From: an uncultured Chlorobiaceae bacterium
GTDB lineage: Bacteria; Bacteroidota; Chlorobiia; Chlorobiales; Chlorobiaceae
NCBI GenBank assembly: GCA_903866255.1
Contig: CAIPMW010000043.1
Coordinates: 1-64,000, forward strand
Direction: 5' to 3'
Length of the DNA: 64,000 nt
In this document: positions 34,868-45,210 of the stretch, piece after piece
Numbering within the stretch: the stretch's first letter is position 1
Layout: each line of letters opens with the position of its first letter
The notes under the pieces: generated by a model
What the model saw: only the letters and a program-made list of their open reading frames with translations
Database searches by the model: none
Told to the model about the DNA's origin: nothing
Translations under genes and position numbers: made by a program

Positions 34868-35353
34868 ATGAAACCTCGTCTTCCAAATCTTGTACTCTGT
34901 ATCGGTTTGTGTTTTGTTTTTGCTTACGCAGGCAGCACCTTTACGCCTGTACCGGGTTCAGAGTGGTACTATTCGCTCCTTAAAAAACCGTCATGGAATC
35001 CACCCGACTGGCTGTTTCCTCCGGCCTGGAGTTTGCTGTTTCTGCTTATGGGCATTGCTCTCTCTCTTGTCGTGGAACAGTGGGGTGAGAAAAAAAAGAT
35101 ACAGGGTGCTCTGGTACTTTTTGGCCTTCAGCTCTTGCTGAATCTTGGCTGGTCTGCCGCATTTTTTGGTCTTCACGCTCCACTGCTTGCCTTGGTCGTC
35201 ATAGCCTTTCTCTGGCTTGCAATCGTGTTGACTATAGTGCGGTTCAGAGCCGTTTCGCCACTTGCTGCGTATCTCCTCGTTCCCTATCTCCTGTGGGTAA
35301 GCTTTGCATCATATCTAAATTTTACGATTTGGCAACTCAACTGGGTGAGGTGA
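34868..35353 (+). CDS. tspO: TspO/MBR-family membrane protein
   Basis: 161 residues from ATG 34868 (a TTG at 34853 is also in frame). Five membrane segments; conserved KPSWNPPDWLFPPAWSLLFLLMG and LNLGWSAAFFGL match TspO. Family members bind tetrapyrroles or cholesterol, and in phototrophs TspO affects porphyrin export and pigment gene control, which suits a bacteriochlorophyll-rich cell. Confidence 0.93.
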   Translation: MKPRLPNLVLCIGLCFVFAYAGSTFTPVPGSEWYYSLLKKPSWNPPDWLFPPAWSLLFLLMGIALSLVVEQWGEKKKIQGALVLFGLQLLLNLGWSAAFFGLHAPLLALVVIAFLWLAIVLTIVRFRAVSPLAAYLLVPYLLWVSFASYLNFTIWQLNWVR

Positions 35354-35442
35354 TATTTTGTTATGGGTGGTCACTTCGATACGCCTTGTGCGCTACTCAG
35401 TGACCGGTGGAGTGGGTTGGCGGTGGTTTAGAGAGCAAAAAC

Positions 35443-35470
35443 AAAAAGCGCAGTATTGACTGCGCTTTTT
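35443..35470. terminator. Bidirectional terminator between tspO and acs
   Basis: AAAAAGCGCAGT-ATTG-ACTGCGCTTTTT: a 12-bp stem, A-run on one side and T-run on the other, between two convergent genes. Confidence 0.9.
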
Positions 35471-35500
35471 GTTTGGTTATGGTGTTTGAAAAGCCGGGGC

Positions 35501-37486
35501 TTAGTCACTCTCCTGATCACGAAGATTCTCAAGCACACCGAAATCTTCGAGCGTGGTGATATCTCCCTTGATTTCGTTGCTTGTGGCAAGCTCGCGAAGA
35601 AGACGGCGCATGATTTTTCCACTGCGTGTTTTTGGCAGCCCTTTTGCAGCCCATCTGATCTCATCCGGTTTTGCAATGGGACCAATCTCTTTCGCCACAT
35701 GATTGCGCAGAGCGTCACGGAGTGCCATATCGCCGACATATTCATCTTTCAGCGTAACAAAGGCCACGAGAGCATTTCCTTTGAGGTCATCCGGACGGCT
35801 GACAACGGCGGCTTCAGCAACTGCCTCATGTGATACCAGGGCACTTTCAACCTCGCTGGTACCAAGACGATGACCAGAGACGTTGACTACATCATCGACA
35901 CGTCCCATAATCCAGACATAACCATCCTCATCCTTGCGGGCACCGTCACCGGTAAAGTACATGTCCTTGAAGTCGGACCAGTAGGTTTTCTCGTAGCGGT
36001 CGTTATCGCCATAAATCGTACGAAGCATCGATGGCCATGGCTTTTTGATGACAAGATAGCCGCCTTCGTTGGCTTCACACGGTGTGCCGTCTTTGCGGAC
36101 AACGTCAACCATAATGCCTGGCAGAGGCCGTGTGGCTGTGCCGGGTTTGGTCGGGGTTGCACCAGGAAGTGGAGAGACCATGATGCCACCGGTTTCTGTC
36201 TGCCACCAGGTATCAACAATAGGACATCTCTCCTGTCCGACAACCTTGTGATACCACATCCAGACATCAGGGTTGATTGGTTCTCCTACGCTGCCAAGGA
36301 GGCGGAGCGAGTTGAGATTGTGTTTGGTGACCCACTCGTTTCCGGCGCGGATAAAAGCGCGGATAGCGGTTGGGGCGGTATAGAGAATTGTTACTTTGTG
36401 GCGGTTGATGATATCCCAGAAGCGATCCCACTGGGGATAGTTTGGAGCGCCTTCATACATGAGCATGGTTGCGCCGTTGAGCATCGGGCCATAGGCCATA
36501 TAGCTGTGTCCGGTAATCCATCCTACATCGGCAGTACACCAGTAGATGTCTTCATCCTTGATATCAAAAACGTATTTGAAAGAGCTTGCTGCATGAACCA
36601 TATATCCGGCGGTCGTGTGCAGGATACCTTTTGGTTTTCCGGTTGAGCCGCTTGTGTAGAGCACAAAGAGCGGATGTTCAGAATCTACCTCAACCGGTTC
36701 GCACTCATCGGATGCAAGACCCATGAGATCATGCCACCAATGGTCCATGCCGTCGTGCATGTGAACAGTTTCGCCAGTTGCCTTGAGTACCATAACGTTG
36801 CGGACCGAAGGTGTGTTTACAATAGCTTCGTCAACAATGTTTTTCAGGTTGATCGAGCCACCACGGCGTCGTGAACCGTCGGCGCAGATGATCATCTTGG
36901 CGCGCGAATCATTGACACGCTCCGTAATAGCGTGAGCTGAGAATCCTGCAAAAATAACGTTATGGACAGCTCCGACACGGGCACATGCAAGAACGGAGAT
37001 AACCAGTTCTGGTACCATACCCATATAAATAGCTACCCTGTCACCCGGCTTGATTCCTGCAATTTTCAGTACATTGGCAAACTTGCAGACCTGGCGATGC
37101 AGCTCTCCATAAGTCAAAACTCGCTGGTTTCCCTCTTCTCCTTCCCAGATAATGGCGGCCTTGTTCTTTCTCCAACTTTTTACATGAACGTCAAGAGCAT
37201 TGTAGCAGATATTGGTTTTGCCACCATTAAACCATTTCGCATAAGGGCTGTTCCACTCCAGTACCGTGTCCCATTTTTTGAACCAGTGGAACTGTTCCGC
37301 AATTCCACCCCAATAAGCTTCAGGATCTGCTTCTGCTGCGGCATAAAGTTTCTCATACTCTTCCATTGAAGAGACATGCGAATTTTTCGAAAACTCCGCC
37401 GGAGGGGGAAATTTCCGCTTTTCAGACATGACAGAGCTGATCGATACCTCTTGCTGAGTGTTGGATGTTGTTTCGTCTGTAGCCAT
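35501..37486 (-). CDS. acs: Acetyl-CoA synthetase (AMP-forming)
   Basis: 661 residues, typical Acs length. Adenylation motifs: YTSGSTGKPKGILHT (P-loop, near 282), TWWQTETGG, YFTGDGARKDEDGY and PKTRSGKIMRRLLR near the C-terminus with the acetylation-regulated lysine. It activates acetate to acetyl-CoA, letting a photoheterotroph assimilate acetate alongside the reverse TCA cycle. Single gene ended by the tspO-acs terminator. Confidence 0.97.
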   Translation of the reverse strand: MATDETTSNTQQEVSISSVMSEKRKFPPPAEFSKNSHVSSMEEYEKLYAAAEADPEAYWGGIAEQFHWFKKWDTVLEWNSPYAKWFNGGKTNICYNALDVHVKSWRKNKAAIIWEGEEGNQRVLTYGELHRQVCKFANVLKIAGIKPGDRVAIYMGMVPELVISVLACARVGAVHNVIFAGFSAHAITERVNDSRAKMIICADGSRRRGGSINLKNIVDEAIVNTPSVRNVMVLKATGETVHMHDGMDHWWHDLMGLASDECEPVEVDSEHPLFVLYTSGSTGKPKGILHTTAGYMVHAASSFKYVFDIKDEDIYWCTADVGWITGHSYMAYGPMLNGATMLMYEGAPNYPQWDRFWDIINRHKVTILYTAPTAIRAFIRAGNEWVTKHNLNSLRLLGSVGEPINPDVWMWYHKVVGQERCPIVDTWWQTETGGIMVSPLPGATPTKPGTATRPLPGIMVDVVRKDGTPCEANEGGYLVIKKPWPSMLRTIYGDNDRYEKTYWSDFKDMYFTGDGARKDEDGYVWIMGRVDDVVNVSGHRLGTSEVESALVSHEAVAEAAVVSRPDDLKGNALVAFVTLKDEYVGDMALRDALRNHVAKEIGPIAKPDEIRWAAKGLPKTRSGKIMRRLLRELATSNEIKGDITTLEDFGVLENLRDQESD

Positions 37487-37845
37487 TGATACCAGGTTTT
37501 ATGCGTTGAAAAAAAAGATATTACCCCCACCACAGGTATTCGGTAACGTGGAAAATAATGAGTTGATGCCTACATTGAAAGCCCGATTGCAAGTTTATTG
37601 CCTTCAGCGTAAAATAAGTTTACGATTACTTGATCAAATAACATCTGAAAAAAGATGTTACGCATGAATATTCCTCTGCTTTCGACCGCTTCAGCAGGGG
37701 GATAAGCCCTACTCAACGAATAGAATAATAAATACTTAGGGGAATGCTTTGCTAACCGAAGAGTCGATCGAAGCGTTCTGCCGTCTTGCCCTCAAAGCGA
37801 TTATGCCAATTTATAGAGATTCTATCAATACATTCGCATCATTGG
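37487..37845. other. Intergenic region between leuS and acs
   Basis: About 360 bp that should hold the acs promoter (minus strand) and the leuS 3' end. CTGCT/AGCAG arms near 37675-37700 could form a weak stem. A 43-codon plus-strand frame (TTG 37749 to 37880) is preceded by AGGGGA but overlaps leuS and matches nothing I know. Confidence 0.35.
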
Positions 37846-40263
37846 TTATTGTATTGCAAAGTTTACAAGTTTATCAATAACCACGATTTCACGAAGAATT
37901 GTTTTGCCATCAAGAAATTTGAGAGCTGTTTCGACTTTTTTTGCTTCAGCAAGCAGAAACTCTTTTGTGCTTTTTGCAGGGGCAAAAAAGGTGCCTCTCA
38001 GCTTTCCGTTAATCTGTACGGCTATGGTCAGAACTGCATCCTCGACAAGCGCAGGCGCATAGGAGGGAAAAGAGTTCTGGTTGATTGATGTGGAGTGGCC
38101 GATAGCCTCCCACAACTCTTCAGTGAGGTGTGGTGCGTAGGGCGCAAGCAGAAGAAGAAGGGTTTCAACGGCTTCACGATTATTGCATCCACTCTTGTGC
38201 AGGTCGTTGACAAAGACCATCATTTCTGAAATAGCGGTGTTGAATTTCAGATTTTCCGTATCCTCCCCAACTTTTTTGATGGTTTTGTGCATACGCCTCA
38301 GCAACTCGTCGGGTATTGAGCCAGAGGAGAGTGCGGCCATTTCACCGTCGAAGGAGGGATAAACCAGTCGCCATACTTTTCCAAGAAAACGGCTGATCCC
38401 TTCAATGCCGTTGGTGTTCCATGGTTTTACCTGTTCAAGCGGCCCAAGAAACATTTCGTAGAGTCTGACGGCATCAGCGCCATAACGCGTCAGAACATGG
38501 TCAGCGGGGATGACATTGCCGCGTGACTTGGACATTTTTTCATTGTCTTCACCAAGAATCATCCCCTGGTTGAACAGTTTCCTGAATGGCTCTTTTGTGC
38601 TGACCACGCCGAGGTCAAAAAGCACCTTGTGCCAGAAACGGGCATAGAGCAGGTGGAGAACGGCGTGTTCGGCTCCGCCGATGTAGAGATCGACATTCAT
38701 CCAGTAGCGCTCCTGCCCGGGATCGACCAGTTGCTGGCTGTTTTCAGGATCGATAAAGCGGAGATAGTACCAGCAACTGCCGGCCCACTGGGGCATGGTG
38801 TTGGTCTCTCGTCGGAATGCGCCGTGTTCATCCGTTCCGTAGAGCCAGTGCGGAATGTTCGCAAGGGGTGATTCACCGGTGGACGATGGATGATAGGCCT
38901 CCACTTCAGGAAGGACAAGGGGAAGATTGGTTTCTGGTCGAAGAGTCCCGTCTTCATAATGCTTGATGGGAATAGGTTCTCCCCAGTAACGCTGGCGGCT
39001 GAAAATCCAGTCGCGCAGTTTGTAGTTCACCTTTCTTGTGCCGACGCTCTTTGTTTCAAGCCATGAAGCCATTTTCTCAAATGATTCTGCATAGGCAAGT
39101 CCGTCAAGCGAAATTTCGCTGTTGGAGGAGTTGACACAGATACTGTTTTTATCCTCAAAAACAGCATCCTGAACATCATGGGAGCTTTTGATCACCTCAA
39201 TGATGGGCAGGTGGTACTGTTTTGCAAACTCCCAGTCGCGACTGTCGTGCGCCGGAACCGACATGATGGCTCCTGTGCCATAGCTGATCAGCACAAAGTC
39301 GGAGATCCATACTGGCAGTGGTTCGCCTGTTGCCGGATTGATAGCATAAGCGCCGGTAAAAACACCTGTTTTTTCTTTCTGAAGGCCGGTGCGCTCCAGC
39401 TCGGTTTTCAGCTTGGCCTGGCGGATATAGTTTTTTACCTCCACCAACTGCTGCGCGGTGGCAAGCTTTTCTGCCAGTGCGTGTTCCGGTGAAATGACAA
39501 GATAAGTTGCCCCGAAAAGGGTATCCGGCCTTGTGGTATAGACTCTCAGCTTTTTGTCATGGCATCGCAGCTCAAAATCAATCTCAACCCCTTCTGACCG
39601 GCCAATCCAGTTGCGCTGCATCTGCTTGACATTTTCCGGCCACTCCAGTTCATCAAGGTCTGCAAGCAGGCGGTCGGCATAGGCGGTGATTTTCAATACC
39701 CACTGGCGCAGCGGGCGACGGATAACGGTATAGCCGTCAGCGATTTTTTCTTCCACCTCCTCATTTGCCAGTACCGTCTTCAGCTCTTCGCACCAGTTGA
39801 CATCCACCTCCGACATATAGGCGAGCCCTCTGTCGTACAGTTTCAGAAAAATCCACTGAGTCCACCTGAAGTATCCAGAGTCGGTCGTGTTGATTTCACG
39901 TGACCAGTCGTAAGAGAAGCCCATTGCCTGCAACGTGCTTTTGAAGCTGCGGATATTCTCTTCTGTGGTGGTTTTCGGGTGTGTGCCTGTTTTGATGGCA
40001 AACTGCTCGGCGGGAAGTCCAAAGGCATCCCAACCCATCGGGTGGAGCACATTATAGCCGCAACTGCGTTTGTAACGGGCCACAATATCGGAAGCGGTGT
40101 ATCCTTCGAGATGGCCGACATGGAGCCCGGTACCGCTGGGGTAAGGGAACATGTCAAGCACATAGTATTTTGGTTTGGCGGAATCATCTCCGGTTTTAAA
40201 GGTGTTGTCTGTCTGCCACCGGGCTTGCCACTTTGACTCTATTGACGAAAAATCGTATTTCAT
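37846..40263 (-). CDS. leuS: Leucyl-tRNA synthetase
   Basis: 805 residues, class I. HIGH motif as HVGHLEGY (about 47-54), CP1 editing domain in the middle (VYTTRPDTLFGATYLV; the T-rich site is kept) and KMSKS near 580 (NEKMSKSRGN). It charges tRNA-Leu. It stands alone, with a 450-bp gap upstream. Confidence 0.97.
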   Translation of the reverse strand: MKYDFSSIESKWQARWQTDNTFKTGDDSAKPKYYVLDMFPYPSGTGLHVGHLEGYTASDIVARYKRSCGYNVLHPMGWDAFGLPAEQFAIKTGTHPKTTTEENIRSFKSTLQAMGFSYDWSREINTTDSGYFRWTQWIFLKLYDRGLAYMSEVDVNWCEELKTVLANEEVEEKIADGYTVIRRPLRQWVLKITAYADRLLADLDELEWPENVKQMQRNWIGRSEGVEIDFELRCHDKKLRVYTTRPDTLFGATYLVISPEHALAEKLATAQQLVEVKNYIRQAKLKTELERTGLQKEKTGVFTGAYAINPATGEPLPVWISDFVLISYGTGAIMSVPAHDSRDWEFAKQYHLPIIEVIKSSHDVQDAVFEDKNSICVNSSNSEISLDGLAYAESFEKMASWLETKSVGTRKVNYKLRDWIFSRQRYWGEPIPIKHYEDGTLRPETNLPLVLPEVEAYHPSSTGESPLANIPHWLYGTDEHGAFRRETNTMPQWAGSCWYYLRFIDPENSQQLVDPGQERYWMNVDLYIGGAEHAVLHLLYARFWHKVLFDLGVVSTKEPFRKLFNQGMILGEDNEKMSKSRGNVIPADHVLTRYGADAVRLYEMFLGPLEQVKPWNTNGIEGISRFLGKVWRLVYPSFDGEMAALSSGSIPDELLRRMHKTIKKVGEDTENLKFNTAISEMMVFVNDLHKSGCNNREAVETLLLLLAPYAPHLTEELWEAIGHSTSINQNSFPSYAPALVEDAVLTIAVQINGKLRGTFFAPAKSTKEFLLAEAKKVETALKFLDGKTILREIVVIDKLVNFAIQ

Positions 40264-40541
40264 GTATTCTTTTTGGGTGATGCTGTATAAGTGAATTTTT
40301 TAAAATATTATAATTGGTCTGAGTGACATCAAGTCCAGCGAAAACTTTACAAGGACTTTACAAATTTCTCAATATTCCGGTTATTGGAATCCTTGCCATA
40401 CTCTGGAAATAGAGCGGGAATTTAAACATAAAGGGGGAAAGACAGAGAATAGTATTTTTGAAACTGTGAATTTTCCTTCTATTCCGAAAAAGTGCATATC
40501 CTGCATATGCTGCATAATGCAACCTCAATTTCCCATAATGA

Positions 40542-40646
40542 GTGGGCGTGAAGTTGTTACCGGATCATCGCGAAATAGCCAAAGGCACATTAAGAAGCCT
40601 TATTCGTGCGGAACTAACGGTTACCGAGTTTGTTGATGCGGCATAA
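40542..40646 (+). pseudogene. HicA-type toxin C-terminal remnant
   Basis: 35 codons ending in TAA. LLPDHREIAKGTLRSLIRAE, followed by LTVTEFVD, matches the end of HicA/YcfA toxins (P-x-H-x-x-x-E-I-x-x-G-T-L-R-x-I-x-R-x-x-x-L-x-x-x-E-F). The N-terminal half with the catalytic His is absent and there is no HicB partner, so it is a dead fragment. Confidence 0.6.
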
Positions 40647-40670
40647 AAATACGTTGAGAGATGTGAATTC

Positions 40671-40698
40671 GCAGGGGCGTAAGGCAATATGCCCCTGC
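40671..40698 (-). terminator. Stem-loop after paaK
   Basis: GCAGGGGC (40671-40678) pairs with GCCCCTGC (40691-40698) just past the end of the paaK operon. No strong T-tract, so possibly Rho-dependent or only a transcript-stabilising hairpin. Confidence 0.5.
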
Positions 40699-40714
40699 AG
40701 GCGGTTTGGTTATC

Positions 40715-42016
40715 CTACAATCGTTTCCGGTTATCAATGACCCGCTGCGCTTTCCCCATGCTCCGCTCAATGGTACCTGGTTCAACCAGCCGGATGGTTG
40801 CGCTGATGCCGAGAATGCTGGCGATATTGGCCTTGATGCGTTTGCGGAGCCCCTCAAGCTCTTTTATCTCATCGGAGAAGAACTGCTCCTCAACCTCCAC
40901 CCTGATTTCGAGGGTGTCGAGGTTGTTTTCACGATCAACCACCAGCAGGTAGTGCGGCTTGGTTTCACTCATCTCAAGCAGTACTGACTCAATCTGTGAA
41001 GGGAAGACGTTGACTCCACGAATGATGAGCATATCGTCGGAGCGGCCCACGCATTTTTCCATGCGCACCAACGTGCGGCCGCATTCGCACTTGTCGGCGT
41101 GGAGCCGGGTCAGGTCGCGGGTGCGGTAGCGGATGAGGGGCATCGCCTCCTTGGTTGCGGGGGTAAAGACCAGTTCGCCAAGCTCGCCATAAGGCAGCAC
41201 CTCTCCGCTCTCGGGGTTGATGATTTCAGGGATAAAGTGATCTTCAAAAATGTGCATCCCCTTCTGGCAGTGGCACTCCATGGAGACACCTGGTCCGATG
41301 ATTTCGCTGAGGCCGTAAATGTCGTACGCTTTGATGCCGAGGAGCTGCTCAATTTGGGAACGCATCTCTTCCGTCCATGGTTCTGCGCCGAAGATGCCTG
41401 CCTTGAGCTTGATGTGACGGCGGTCGACCTTCTCTTCAACCAGCGCTTCACCGAGATAGGCGGCATAAGAGGGTGTGCAGGCCAGTACCGTGGAGCCAAA
41501 GTCCTCCATGAGCTGAAGCTGTTTTTTTGTGTTGCCGCCGGAGATGGGAATAACTGTCGCCCCAACTTTTTCGGCACCATAGTGCAGGCCGAGACCGCCA
41601 GTAAAGAGTCCGTAGCCGTAGGCAACCTGGATGATGTCGGATGTTCCCACTCCTGCCATGGTGAGCGAACGGGCCACCACTTCGCTCCACATAAGGATAT
41701 CGTTCCGAGTGTAGCCGACAACCGTTGATTTTCCCGTTGTGCCGCTGGAGGCATGAAGCCTTACTATCTCAGCTTGAGGGAGTGTAAACAGACCAAAAGG
41801 ATAGTTGTCGCGCAGATCCTGTTTGGTGGTAAAGGGGAGCTTTTTCAGATCGTCGATGGTGGTAATGTCACCGGGCTCGATACCCATCTCCTGGAGCCTT
41901 TTGCGATAAAATGGAACTGAGTCATAGACCCTTTTAACCATCGCGGCTACCCGTTCCCCCTGTAGTTTCAGGAGCTCTTCACGCTCCATACACTCGTACT
42001 GTTTATTCCAGATCAT
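40715..42016 (-). CDS. paaK: Phenylacetate-CoA ligase family protein
   Basis: 433 residues. PaaK signature: [20 protein letters not shown] (about 89-108, P-loop), [15 protein letters not shown], and [19 protein letters not shown] with the two cysteines. It activates an aryl acid to its CoA ester with ATP. It overlaps iorB by 4 nt; with IorAB it could activate arylacetates made from aromatic amino acids, or run in the biosynthetic direction as proposed for anaerobes. Confidence 0.94.
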   Translation of the reverse strand: MIWNKQYECMEREELLKLQGERVAAMVKRVYDSVPFYRKRLQEMGIEPGDITTIDDLKKLPFTTKQDLRDNYPFGLFTLPQAEIVRLHASSGTTGKSTVVGYTRNDILMWSEVVARSLTMAGVGTSDIIQVAYGYGLFTGGLGLHYGAEKVGATVIPISGGNTKKQLQLMEDFGSTVLACTPSYAAYLGEALVEEKVDRRHIKLKAGIFGAEPWTEEMRSQIEQLLGIKAYDIYGLSEIIGPGVSMECHCQKGMHIFEDHFIPEIINPESGEVLPYGELGELVFTPATKEAMPLIRYRTRDLTRLHADKCECGRTLVRMEKCVGRSDDMLIIRGVNVFPSQIESVLLEMSETKPHYLLVVDRENNLDTLEIRVEVEEQFFSDEIKELEGLRKRIKANIASILGISATIRLVEPGTIERSMGKAQRVIDNRKRL

Positions 42017-42603
42017 GTTGCTGTCGCTTGAAGTTGAGAGAATGCTTGTCCAGTTCGGAATGCACGGATGTTCATCGCTATAATATCAGCCCCTTTTGCC
42101 TCAAAAAGCCGCTCGATGGAGGCTTCCAGCGTTTCGCCAGCTATACCGATAAACGGGGCAGCAGCTCCCAGCATCACCATGTTTGATGTTCTTATGCTGC
42201 CAGCCTCACGGGCAAGTTCAGCCGCGTTGACCAGCACAGGGTGGTTCGTGCGGTGCAGTTCGTCAAGAATCTGCTCCATCGAAGGGTAGCCCACCATATT
42301 GATGAAGGAGTCTTTGGCGGTGACTACTCTCCCGTCCGGCGCAAGAAAGGGAAGGTAGCGCAACGCTTCAAGAGGTTCAACCGAAAGAATCAGGTTTGCG
42401 GTTCCTTCGGCAATAAGGTCGGAGAATATCTCTTTATCGGAAATCCGGAGGTGCGACTGCACAGCTCCGCCCCGCTGGCTCATGCCGTGAACTTCTGCCT
42501 GGCGTACGGTGAGGCCGCTCTGCAGGGCAGCATGGTCGATAACCGCCGCAATGGTGAGTATTCCCTGTCCTCCGACACCGGCAAGAATAATGTTGATCTG
42601 CAT
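42013..42603 (-). CDS. iorB: Indolepyruvate:ferredoxin oxidoreductase, beta subunit
   Basis: 196 residues from ATG 42603 ([16 protein letters not shown]). The frame is open to 42735 but the upstream part lies inside ior[10 protein letters not shown] and [18 protein letters not shown] are the gamma-type domain motifs of 2-oxoacid oxidoreductases. Partner of IorA, 7 nt apart. Confidence 0.95.
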   Translation of the reverse strand: MQINIILAGVGGQGILTIAAVIDHAALQSGLTVRQAEVHGMSQRGGAVQSHLRISDKEIFSDLIAEGTANLILSVEPLEALRYLPFLAPDGRVVTAKDSFINMVGYPSMEQILDELHRTNHPVLVNAAELAREAGSIRTSNMVMLGAAAPFIGIAGETLEASIERLFEAKGADIIAMNIRAFRTGQAFSQLQATAT

Positions 42604-42610
42604 ACTATCG

Positions 42611-44209
42611 TTACGCTTTGGCCGCAGGATTTCTCTTTTTCCGTGCAGCAGTTTCAATACATTCACGTTGAGCAATGACCACAGAGACACCTTCCCAGGC
42701 AATCTCCTCCCTGAGTACCGCAATGTTTTCTGCAAGGTGCGATTTCAGCGGGATGATGGTTTTAAGATGTGCCTCCTCAACGCCGAGTCCCAGGCAAATC
42801 TCCAGCAGCCGCGAGCCGTTTGCCGAAGAGTCCTGGCCGCCGGTCATGGCGGTGGTGTCGTTATCGGCAATGATGACGGTGAGTGGGGAGCCGTCGTTGA
42901 TGGCATCGAGCAGGCCGGTCATGCCGGAGTGGGTAAAGGTTGAGTCACCAATGACGGCGACTGCAGGCCGCAGGCCAGCATCAGCCGCCCCTTTGGCCAT
43001 CGTGATGGAGGCTCCCATATCGACGCAGGTATGAATGGCGTTGTATGGCGCGAGCGCTCCAAGGGTGTAGCAGCCGATGTCCGAAAAAACGTGACGTTGC
43101 TCGTGTGCACTCATCACCGTGTTGAGCGCTTCGTAAAGGTCGCGGTGGCCGCACCCCTTGCAGAGTTCCGGTGGACGGTTCACCATAATGGCCGGCACTG
43201 GAATGACCTCTGGTTTTGCAAGACCGAGAGCAAGAATGACGCTGTCGGCATTGAGTTCTCCGGCACGCGGGAGAGTTCCGTCGAGTCGTCCCTTTATTTT
43301 GTTATGACCAAAGTATCCTCTCAGCAGCTCTTCATAAACAGGATAACCCTCCTCGGCAACAAGAATGGTGTCGCAAGCGCTGAAAAGCGATTCGATCTTT
43401 TTCCTTGGAAGGGGATAGTGGCCAATCTTCAGCACCGGATAGTCGAGACCATAAGCCTGCCGTACCTCCATCACGTAGTTGAAGGCAATGCCGAAGGCCA
43501 AAACGCCGGTAGAGCCTGTCCCGGGGATAAGGCGGTTCAGCCATGATTGTTCCGAATGCTCTTCAAGTTGCCCCTGCATACCAAGCAGGTTGTTGTACTG
43601 GCGGCGGGCATTATGCGGCATCAGCACAAAGCGTTCTGGAGCATACGGCGCATTGAGCGGGTTTTGCGAACGTGTCGAAACTCCTTCCACTCCTGCACGC
43701 GAATGCGCAAGCCTTGTGGTGAGCCGGAGCAGCACCGGAAGCTTTACAGATTCAGAGAGGTCAAACGCATATCGGACGGCATCATAAAGCTCCTGCTGTG
43801 AGGCTGGTTCAATGACCGGCACCATGGCAAATTTTCCATAGACACGGCTGTCCTGCTCGTTTTGTGATGAGTGCATCGAAGGATCGTCGGCCACAGCCAC
43901 CACAAGTCCTCCGTTGACCCCGGTAATAGCCGAGTTGATGAAGGCATCCGCAGCGACATTCAGCCCCACATGCTTCATGCAGACCAGGCTCCGCTTGCCA
44001 GCGTACGACATTCCGAGTGCCGCCTCGTAAGCTGTTTTTTCGTTGGCCGACCAGGCAGAGCGAACAGGTTGTTCCCGATCGCCCCTGTTTTTCTGGATAT
44101 ATTCGGTAATTTCGGTTGAAGGCGTTCCGGGATAAGCGTAGACACCGGATATTCCAGCGTCGAGGGCTCCAAGCGCAATGGCTTCGGCACCCAGCAAAAG
44201 TTGTTTCAT
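42611..44209 (-). CDS. iorA: Indolepyruvate:ferredoxin oxidoreductase, alpha subunit
   Basis: 532 residues. Pyrimidine domain (AYPGTPSTEITEYI; MKHVGLNVAADAFIN), TPP-binding domain (IGDSTFTHSGMTGLLDAI, then VIIADNDTTAMTGGQ). IorA usually ends in a ferredoxin-like 2[4Fe-4S] domain with eight Cys; here the chain stops soon after the TPP domain (ECIETAARKKRNPAAKA), so that domain seems missing and electrons may leave another way. Oxidises or forms aryl pyruvates with ferredoxin. Heads the iorA-iorB-paaK operon. Confidence 0.92.
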   Translation of the reverse strand: MKQLLLGAEAIALGALDAGISGVYAYPGTPSTEITEYIQKNRGDREQPVRSAWSANEKTAYEAALGMSYAGKRSLVCMKHVGLNVAADAFINSAITGVNGGLVVAVADDPSMHSSQNEQDSRVYGKFAMVPVIEPASQQELYDAVRYAFDLSESVKLPVLLRLTTRLAHSRAGVEGVSTRSQNPLNAPYAPERFVLMPHNARRQYNNLLGMQGQLEEHSEQSWLNRLIPGTGSTGVLAFGIAFNYVMEVRQAYGLDYPVLKIGHYPLPRKKIESLFSACDTILVAEEGYPVYEELLRGYFGHNKIKGRLDGTLPRAGELNADSVILALGLAKPEVIPVPAIMVNRPPELCKGCGHRDLYEALNTVMSAHEQRHVFSDIGCYTLGALAPYNAIHTCVDMGASITMAKGAADAGLRPAVAVIGDSTFTHSGMTGLLDAINDGSPLTVIIADNDTTAMTGGQDSSANGSRLLEICLGLGVEEAHLKTIIPLKSHLAENIAVLREEIAWEGVSVVIAQRECIETAARKKRNPAAKA

Positions 44210-44500
44210 CGTGAGCTCATTGAAAAAGTTGTCCCCAAAGATGGGAAATTATTCTCTTTGAAGCCAATGAAATCATTTCGAGGTGAGGCCAGGATGGCAT
44301 GTTTTTGGACGAGTTGCTGTTATTGGCATCAATACATGATTTTGCCGGTATCTGGATACCTGTTTGATGTAATATAGCAGCGGATGAAAAATATTGATAA
44401 ATGGTTTATTGAAAAATAATGTAAATTATACACTGTGGCATGGCAGAGGTGTCATGCGGGAGAGTAGTTCATTTTTGGATAATCTTAACCAGTAACCATT

Positions 44501-45142
44501 ATGAAATTTATTTCAAAAATGTCTCGTTTGCGGCTGTGTATGGCCTTGTTTGTTGTCAGCGCAAGTATTTTTGCAGTTTCAAGGGTCTCTTATGCTGCAA
44601 AGCATTCTGTCGGAGAACATTTCGGCGGTGGTATTGTATTTTACATCCTGCAGGAAGGAGATCCCGGTTACGATCCGGCTAAACAGCACGGGTTGATTGC
44701 CGCCCCGGCAGATCTTAAAACTAAAGGGTCTACTGGAGTGACAGGAATGTATTTCTGGGCTACCGGGCAAAGGGATTCAATGCATCAGGAAGAGTATGCT
44801 TATGAGCAGGTTTTTAATACAAGTACGCTCATTGGCCAGGGTGCAGAAAATACAAAGAAGATATTGGAACGTCATCCTGCGGCTAAACATCCCACTATTG
44901 CTGCCGCTGTGGCATCGGCATACAACGGAGGGGGTTTTAAAGACTGGTATTTGCCAAGCAAGGAGGAGTTGCACAAGCTCTATCTCAATAAAGCTGTGGT
45001 TGGCGGCTTTGCAGATTATGATTACTGGAGTTCGACCGAGAACAGTGCGCTCAATGCCTGGGTAGAGCTCTTCGCCAATGGCTATCAGTACCTTGACAAC
45101 AAGATGGATGCTGATTGCGTACGTCCTATCCGATCCTTTTAA
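44501..45142 (+). CDS. Secreted DUF1566-like protein
   Basis: 213 residues with an N-terminal signal peptide (about 1-32, ending SYAAKH). GGGIVFYIL, GGGFKDWYLPSKEEL, YDYWSSTEN and DADCVRPIRSF are the DUF1566/Lcl landmarks, a C-type-lectin-like fold. Function unknown; probably an exported binding domain. No TR in the window matches its 3' end, so it is not a DGR target. The 291-bp gap before it holds an AT-rich promoter region but no other gene. Confidence 0.8.
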   Translation: MKFISKMSRLRLCMALFVVSASIFAVSRVSYAAKHSVGEHFGGGIVFYILQEGDPGYDPAKQHGLIAAPADLKTKGSTGVTGMYFWATGQRDSMHQEEYAYEQVFNTSTLIGQGAENTKKILERHPAAKHPTIAAAVASAYNGGGFKDWYLPSKEELHKLYLNKAVVGGFADYDYWSSTENSALNAWVELFANGYQYLDNKMDADCVRPIRSF

Positions 45143-45210
45143 TCGTAGTGTAAGTTTTCTGGGTGTGAATCTGCCCGCCCTTTTTGTTTGACGAGATGAT
45201 TTCCTTATAA

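Larger units (their letters stand above)
40264..40714. other. Gap holding leuS promoter and a TA scrap
   Basis: 451 bp. Apart from the HicA-like fragment (40542-40646) and a stem-loop next to paaK, I see AT-rich sequence near 40290-40310 that may include the leuS promoter, and no other gene. Confidence 0.4.

Noticed and set aside
37749-37880. 43-codon ORF before leuS
   Set aside because: TTG start, overlaps leuS on the other strand, no known relatives.
44501-45142. DUF1566 protein as a fifth DGR target
   Set aside because: It has the same broad fold class, but its 3' end matches no TR and lacks the hairpin and complementary arm.
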